This document shows, in pieces, positions 58,581 through 64,000 of a stretch of 64,000 bases of DNA (its first letter is position 1; the number at the start of each line of letters is the position of its first letter). The notes below the pieces were generated by a model, which did not search any database, was not told the DNA's origin, and saw only the letters and a list, made by a program, of their open reading frames with translations. A program made the position numbers and the translations under genes. This stretch comes from Albugo candida (taxonomy: Eukaryota > Oomycota > Peronosporomycetes > Albuginales > Albuginaceae). The stretch is taken from positions 310,001-374,000 of the forward strand of contig CAJNAR010000001.1 in NCBI GenBank assembly GCA_905220665.1, given 5' to 3'.

Positions 58581-58836
58581 CTAGGTATCCGATATCCACT
58601 TACGTCATCGGTAGCATACTACTGGACTGATATTTGTGAGTGTTTAAAAGTGTGCGAGCTGCTAAAAAAATGAAAGGAGATGAGCGGCTAGCTACTTTTG
58701 ATTTTTGTGTGGAATGGTGGAGGAGTTCATCGACAATTCAGAGGTATCAATCGAATTTCTCCATGCCGCCAATTTTTCTGCATTGCCTGCGGGCATTAAA
58801 GATGGAAAGCTCGCTGTGTTCGGTTTAGTATCTTGA

Positions 58837-60534
58837 TCATTGTCTTGCCAGGGAACTATGTACCATATGAGTAATTGCCTCGATACTGAGCCCCAATACA
58901 AGGAAAAATGTTGCGAAGAAAGTAAAATACAGAACGACTGGAGCAGAGCGAGTATACCCGCCGAATGCTCGCAATTGTTGTGCATCCAGCCTCTGTTGTG
59001 GTAATAGAGGAATAGCTACGGTACTGATTCCATTGATGAGTGCAGCAGTGCATAATAGAAGCGCCAATTTTGGAATAGTATGAGCCGATACGGATCTGAG
59101 TACTGAGACTCCATTGTCCATCCTCTGACAAAGTGCACGAGTCGTAATCGAAAAAATGCTGCGAAAAGATTGAAAAAGCCCTGACGTCGCCCCTTCCAAT
59201 CCAGATTCAGCCAATTCAACTGCAGCTACTGGCGCTAATATACAAAGTATAGCGTCAGGAATTCCCGTCAAAATCTGGACAGAATAGTAGAACATCTCCT
59301 CGCGCACAGCTCCCACGTAAATTACCAGTAAGCTTCGAATAAGATCGACTGAGGCAGCAAACAAGAATCCGTAGAGCACAAACCAGCGCCACGAATTATT
59401 CATCCACCAGTTTTTCCAGGCTAGCATCACTGCCAATTTCATCATAGCACGTCCACCAATAACATACATCTCAGCTGAGCGCTTATATTCGACCAAAGTT
59501 CTTAAAACATACTCTGCGTTACCGAATTTGAAAGAGGTTGTTGCCATGGCAAATGCCAAGAACAGAGCGACTTGCCATAGAGCCCGCTGATGACACATTC
59601 GAAAAAAGCGCTTGATGTTTTGCCCTCGGATATTACTAAAATCAGGTTCAGAGTACCTCCTGTCGTAGTTATTGCCATGCACAGCATCTTCTTCCGTTCG
59701 ATAAATGATGATGGGAATCCCAGCCAAACAAATAATACATAGTGTGCCATAAATCCAAGTTGAGTGAATACGGGTTGACAGAGCCTTCGTTATTGCGTCA
59801 TATTCTAATACAGCAGCTGTGATCCATGTACAAAAGCACTCGACGAGCGTACGAAAGATAAGAAAATTGATTAATATGGAACCCCGTGTTCGCAAAGGTT
59901 CTCTCTGTGATAGCTCAATGATGCGAGCTTCACTTGCGACTTTAAGAAGTACAATTCCAGCGATACACACTGGAATCAACGTCATGAATACATACATGAA
60001 ATGAGGACCCGTTTTTTTCGAGCTGAGCTTTTTCGCATAGACAGTTGCCGATAATATTGTGAGGCCGAATAAAGCGAATGCTGCAATGACAAAACCGATG
60101 ATCATGTAAGATTTCCTACGATATGTGGCAATTGGAACACAATCAGACAGTAGTCCAAAAAAAAAACTCAGCGATGTTGGTAAGCTGACAAGACAAAATG
60201 GGCCGAATGGAGACTCATCGAGATGAATACCCAGAGTGCTTGGCAGGGCAGGTCGCACGCAGTATCGCAACATTGCATACACCGAGCTAAAAGCAAACGC
60301 AGCGGCCAAAAGACCATGGTGGTCTTTAGAAAACAACGATACTTCCCCACCTTCACGAAGTGCTCCTAATTGCTTGTAGTTGAAAAATTTAGCACCTGCC
60401 ACAAATCGATTATCACGGTCAATCACAGATGCATCTATGCAAGACCCAGAGTCTGACTCCGAAGAGACCATCTCATTGGAGAACCCCATCCTATTGTGTG
60501 TTAGTGCCGCGGTAAGTTCGCTGGCCTGAGTCAT
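58837..60534 (-). CDS. Folate-biopterin transporter (BT1/FBT) family-like membrane protein, copy 3
   Basis: Intron-free, 565 residues from the ATG at 60534 (MTQASELTAALTHNRMG). Motifs as in the other copies: RFVAGAKFFNYKQLGALRE, FFGLLSDCVPIATYRRKSY (note Ser in place of the usual Pro after RRK), ELSQREPLRTRGSILINF, MCHQRALWQVALF, VELAESGLEGATSGLF. The N terminus before RFVAG differs freely among the three copies, while the membrane core is conserved. Open throughout, so presumably functional. Substrate unknown. Confidence 0.85.
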   Translation of the reverse strand: MTQASELTAALTHNRMGFSNEMVSSESDSGSCIDASVIDRDNRFVAGAKFFNYKQLGALREGGEVSLFSKDHHGLLAAAFAFSSVYAMLRYCVRPALPSTLGIHLDESPFGPFCLVSLPTSLSFFFGLLSDCVPIATYRRKSYMIIGFVIAAFALFGLTILSATVYAKKLSSKKTGPHFMYVFMTLIPVCIAGIVLLKVASEARIIELSQREPLRTRGSILINFLIFRTLVECFCTWITAAVLEYDAITKALSTRIHSTWIYGTLCIICLAGIPIIIYRTEEDAVHGNNYDRRYSEPDFSNIRGQNIKRFFRMCHQRALWQVALFLAFAMATTSFKFGNAEYVLRTLVEYKRSAEMYVIGGRAMMKLAVMLAWKNWWMNNSWRWFVLYGFLFAASVDLIRSLLVIYVGAVREEMFYYSVQILTGIPDAILCILAPVAAVELAESGLEGATSGLFQSFRSIFSITTRALCQRMDNGVSVLRSVSAHTIPKLALLLCTAALINGISTVAIPLLPQQRLDAQQLRAFGGYTRSAPVVLYFTFFATFFLVLGLSIEAITHMVHSSLARQ

Positions 60535-61179
60535 CAAAGAAATGATTTGAGCTTATGCTTTTTTGTCAGATCACAATACTCAGGAATTGTTAAATTTAAA
60601 AGAGACATAAATTACTTCACCTGTTAAAGTCAAGGCTACTGATGAGCCTTTATCGTCCTCTTGCAGGAGCGCTTGGGAGCTCGACAGGCGTATAGCGCGC
60701 TTTATGTGATACATATCTGTACATTATGTTCGATATAGTGCAATCAACGCCTGCACAATGTGCGTCGATTGGCGCGTATGCTATTCCCACCAAAACGGAC
60801 CTTGCATCCCTGACATAACAGGTAGTACTAGGATGACGAGAAAAAAAATCAGTTTTTTTATACACAGATGAATGCATTAGCCAATACATATGCTTTCGTA
60901 TAAGAATTTTATTCGAATTTGCGTTATCTAATGAGCTCACTTGAAAAACACCCTAAACAGCTCAGCTCTACACCTACGTCGCCAAGTGTTAGTCTGGAAT
61001 TTTCCAAAACATGCGATCTACTCATTCATATCTACGCAAATACCAAACACCGTTGTGCAATGAAGCGTTCTTCGCATACCAAAAAACCTCAATCAATTCT
61101 TGTAGAATGCAAGGTGCAGACACGAGCAATGTTAAGTAAAAATAAACTCCCGTCCGATTCGACAAAGCATTGGCTTTGC
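60535..61179. other. Upstream region of transporter 3
   Basis: Contains the presumed promoter of transporter 3. The minus frame 60940-60650 and plus frame 60919-61221 have no features; the right part merges into the helical-repeat relic. Confidence 0.4.
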
Positions 61180-61690
61180 TTTAAATTACATTTGTGGTGC
61201 CGGCCGCTCCTCTACAGCTGAAGCGACGTACGCAATATTTTTATAAGAGCCCATGAAAAGGGACAAATCCGCACGAATCACTTTTTCTGTGTGATGAACA
61301 ATGCGTGTATTCAAGCAGGTATGTCATTGATTCCTTATTTCTTCCTTTACAAAGCATCAAGTAGAAAGCGCTCTACTTTCTTCAAAAAGCACAATTTTGG
61401 CGGAATACCTGCCTGGTCGAGGCTTCGTCTGTTTCGTGTTCCATTACAGAGAGAAACACGAGGACGAAGCATACGAAGCGATCATCGACCAACTGATGCT
61501 TACTGATACACTTTTGTGTCAAATTATGAGTGTCACACGTCGAAGGGACTAGCTCGCAATCGCAATCCGTAAGGACAATGCTTGAACGATCTGCATGCCA
61601 TTATGTAACTACTGAAGCCTTTCGACGATACCAGAAAACAGAGACACAACTTGGATTGTTACGCTTAGCATCTCACTTTCCGCTTATGAA
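61180..61690 (+). pseudogene. Relic of the mitochondrial helical-repeat gene (copy next to transporter 3)
   Basis: Colinear with the intact gene at about 46,385-46,860. Good matches: CCGCTCCTCT at 61,203; AATGCGTGTATTCAAGCAGG and the following TATGTCATTG at 61,300 (intact: AAATGCGTGTATCCAAGCAC, TATGTCATCG); CCTGCCTGG...GTCTGTTTCGTG at 61,409; GAAGCGATCATCGACCAACT at 61,477 (intact: GAAGCGATCATCGACGAATT). Indels destroy the frame. It is convergent with the intact carnitine acyltransferase, mirroring the intact/relic pair at 46.1-47.5 kb. Confidence 0.8.
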
Positions 61691-61990
61691 AATTGGAATG
61701 GGAGTGCCAAATATTTTGCAATGTGATGCGTATCGTAATGAATAGTTGCGTTTTTCTTGGTAATGCTAACACCCGTTATCAGAATCCCCCAAGCCGCAGA
61801 AAAGTAGCGCAGAAATAAGGTGCGTCTAAAAGAAAATAGCCTGCCTAGAAGCAGCGCTAAAAAACTCTTTTTGAGCGATATTGGACGCCATTGAACGATG
61901 CTGCAAATACCCGATGCGAATGTAATCACAACAAATGATTATTAACCTTTATTGCCATGTAAGAGCATGCACTGACTTATAAAGCATCGA

Positions 61991-64000
61991 CTACAGATTT
62001 GATGCGCCAACATGTAGTCCATTGGTTGATGCACATACTTCGTGCATTTCCACCAAAGCAATCTCCAGATACTTCTTAAGCTCATTAACATCATTTTCCG
62101 GGCATGCATGATACCCACTGATGCTGAAGCTGAATTGGTCGGGTTGAATGCCGTAACAGATCCCGTAGCCGTCATTGTATAATGCTGAAAATCCACCCCA
62201 GATTGGACTTGCGTTTCTTCCTCCACTAATGTTGCTGGTCGAAATACGATATTTTTTGCTGATTTCAAACGCTTTATCTGTAAATAATGACGGCTTAGGG
62301 CTGATTCCGGACATTTCTGAGACAATCAATAGACCCATGAGATGACGATCTATGCCTTGCCCCATCAGCGCTTGTTTGATCTTCGTACCATGCGTCGAAA
62401 TCGCTTTTTTCATGGCCTCCCATTTCTCACTCGAGGAAGCTCCATCCTTCTCCATGATTTTGCAGAAATTGAGCGAGTCGGTGGTTAAGGACCGCATCGT
62501 CTCAGTGCGCCCATGATAAAACAAACGCGTATGTGCAGTTTCGTACACTGCAGGGATAAATTGATGCTGCTTGTAGAACGCTAGCTGAATGGCCAGCTGG
62601 ATATAGAAATCTGGACCAAGCTTGTAGCGCTTAATGAAGGCGTCACCATAGTGTCGAAACTCCAGCACGGTTAGATCACTAGCACTGATTAGTTTCGTGA
62701 CGGCTATACTAGCGCACTCAATCGCACTATTCGCTTGATTGTCGAGTACCCAAGTCAATTTTCGTGGCCTTATAGGATTCGTCGCAATGGTCCGAGGACG
62801 ATCAAGGTAAGAACTGAGATTGCTGTTGATCAGTTTAATGCAGAAATCAAATAACCGAACGACAACTAGCGCGTCCGCCCACGCGTGTTGGCCATTTAAC
62901 CCACCGAGACCATTTTCATAGGTAACCAAATTGAAAGGTTTATCATACCAGCGATTCCTGCCATTGCCCAAGAGGCAATTTCGCGCAATCTATAGACAGA
63001 ATCACCAATTTCAGCATGATCAGTTGATGAGAACTAGCTCTTACCTCCTCCGATGTAGTAGGCGAGCTTTCGTCGAGTGCAACACAGAAGATTGCTTGCT
63101 CAATACACTCAAGTGATTCCTTATTCTTGGCATCTATCTTGATGATATGTTCCCTTGTCTACGGTAACAATATTGACGCCTCCAGTCCGTATGAATAGTT
63201 ACAAGTGTGATCAAACCTTTGCCCAATTTGTGCGATTTTCTGAAGTCAGAACGCTCACCGGTGGATGTCGAATCAGTGTGAACAATCCAGTGGCCTCCTG
63301 TCGAACGCATTCGAATTGCCTCAGAATATCTGCCAGTGGGAGAATTTTCCCCTCATCATCTAGCACTTTGACGGCCCAAATTCCGTTATTTCGAAGGACT
63401 ATGATGTGTTTGGCATTATGCGGATGCACCTCGATCTCGTCACATTCTTCCCCCGGTATGACGCAGGAATTGAACATCCTCGTGTAGGTGTACATACAAA
63501 GTGGTTGGCCGGCCATGCGTTCCACTGGATACGATTCTCTGCGTCCAAAAGAACAGTCAAAAGTCAAAAAATTAGCGCTTCATTGTCAAGCCAGAATTTA
63601 AAAAGATGCTGCTGGAAATCGTACGTAAATAGCGCCTCTCGAAATTGCAGGATAGCGTGTGTGAATGTAGCAGCAGCTTCTGCTTGGCTTAAATCTCGAG
63701 GTCCCCAGTTGCCTGGCAGTACTCCGTACCAGTTTATATTGATTGCAGACGGATATCGCGGTTGTAAGTACGCAAATGTTTCCCACCACTCTTCGAGCCA
63801 ATTTCTCTCATCAGAAGCACGCTCCTCAAGAATTTGCTGCAGTTTAGGACCAACGCCGTGGAGAAAGTCATTGCAAACTGCCTTTGTGTGTATCAATTCC
63901 TGCTCATTCAGCAGCGGCTCACAACTCTCAACATATGCTTCCAACGTTTGTTCTAAAGATGGAAGTGGAAGAGATGGAAGAGACTCTTGATACTGAAACG
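61991..64000 (-). CDS. Carnitine O-acyltransferase (carnitine acetyltransferase-like), 5' end outside window
   Basis: Choline/carnitine acyltransferase family, at least four exons inside the window. N-terminal side: ESCEPLLNEQELIHTK and INWYGVLPGNWGP; then GQPLCMYTYTRMFNSC with IPGEECDEIEVH; RTNWAK joined across an intron to LECIEQAIFCVALDESSP; NRWYDKPFNLVTYENG and the catalytic histidine in GLNGQHAWADAL; and the family signature YKLGPDFYIQLAIQLAFYKQ followed by YETAHTRLFYHGRTETMRS. Stop at 61991. The enzyme moves acyl groups between CoA and carnitine. Chain-length preference cannot be read safely; no N-terminal membrane segment like CPT1 is seen within the window, which favours an acetyl- or CPT2-like soluble enzyme. 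A relic of its 3' end occurs at 47.3-47.5 kb. Confidence 0.92.

Noticed and set aside
1..64000. CRISPR arrays, operons, Shine-Dalgarno sites or prophage
   Set aside because: Spliced eukaryotic genes throughout; no regularly spaced repeats seen.

Overview
The window is nuclear DNA of a flagellate-forming stramenopile, most likely an oomycete with a compact genome of the Albugo type (inference; the species cannot be read from the sequence). The reasons are: genes with short GT..AG introns of about 42-65 bp that restore reading frames; a nuclear gene for a bacterial-type FtsZ with an extended, probably mitochondrial leader; a full-length SPAG6/PF16 flagellar axoneme protein; a single-repeat SHAQKYF-class MYB gene; and a multi-gene set of folate-biopterin-transporter (BT1/FBT)-like membrane proteins of a kind expanded in oomycetes.

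Bases 1-44,130 are a dense housekeeping region. In order: 3' part of a RING-H2 gene (+), thioredoxin-UBA-PUB fusion (+), FtsZ (-), ankyrin/PDZ-like protein (-), DHHC palmitoyltransferase (+), MLH1 (-), mitochondrial/intermediate-cleaving Xaa-Pro aminopeptidase (+), an unrecognised gene (-), NSA2 (+), mitochondrial thiolase/trifunctional beta subunit (-), mitochondrial bL9 (+), APC4 (+), a decayed patch with a Ty1/copia RNase H relic, SHAQKYF MYB (+), gamma-butyrobetaine dioxygenase-like (-), RAB3GAP2-like (-), a multi-pass membrane protein (-), a type I membrane protein (-), phosphoglycerate mutase (-), a UBE2G/Ubc7-type E2 (-), a candidate N-myristoylated protein (+), VPS11 (+), SPAG6 (+), a coiled-coil protein (-) and S-adenosylmethionine synthetase (-). 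Many neighbours are under 150 bp apart, with convergent 3' ends 31-96 bp apart and divergent starts sharing 50-290 bp.

Bases 44,131-64,000 are different: gene-poor, with long decayed spacers, and organised as repeated copies of one block. The block I infer is: HTH-like gene, BT1/FBT transporter, a divergently placed mitochondrial helical-repeat (PPR/TPR-like) gene, and a convergent carnitine acyltransferase gene. One copy keeps an intact helical-repeat gene (46,089-47,158) next to a carnitine-acyltransferase relic; another keeps an intact carnitine acyltransferase (61,991 to the window end) next to a helical-repeat relic. Three transporter copies remain open (49,361-51,067; 54,811-56,520; 58,837-60,534). 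The middle copy is inverted, which also explains an approximately 154-bp inverted repeat at 57.86-58.57 kb.

Functional threads: mitochondrion (FtsZ, bL9, thiolase, aminopeptidase, helical-repeat protein), carnitine and fatty-acid handling (butyrobetaine dioxygenase, carnitine acyltransferase, thiolase), membrane traffic (VPS11, RAB3GAP2, DHHC enzyme), ubiquitin system (RING-H2, UBA-PUB, E2, APC4), and the flagellum (SPAG6).
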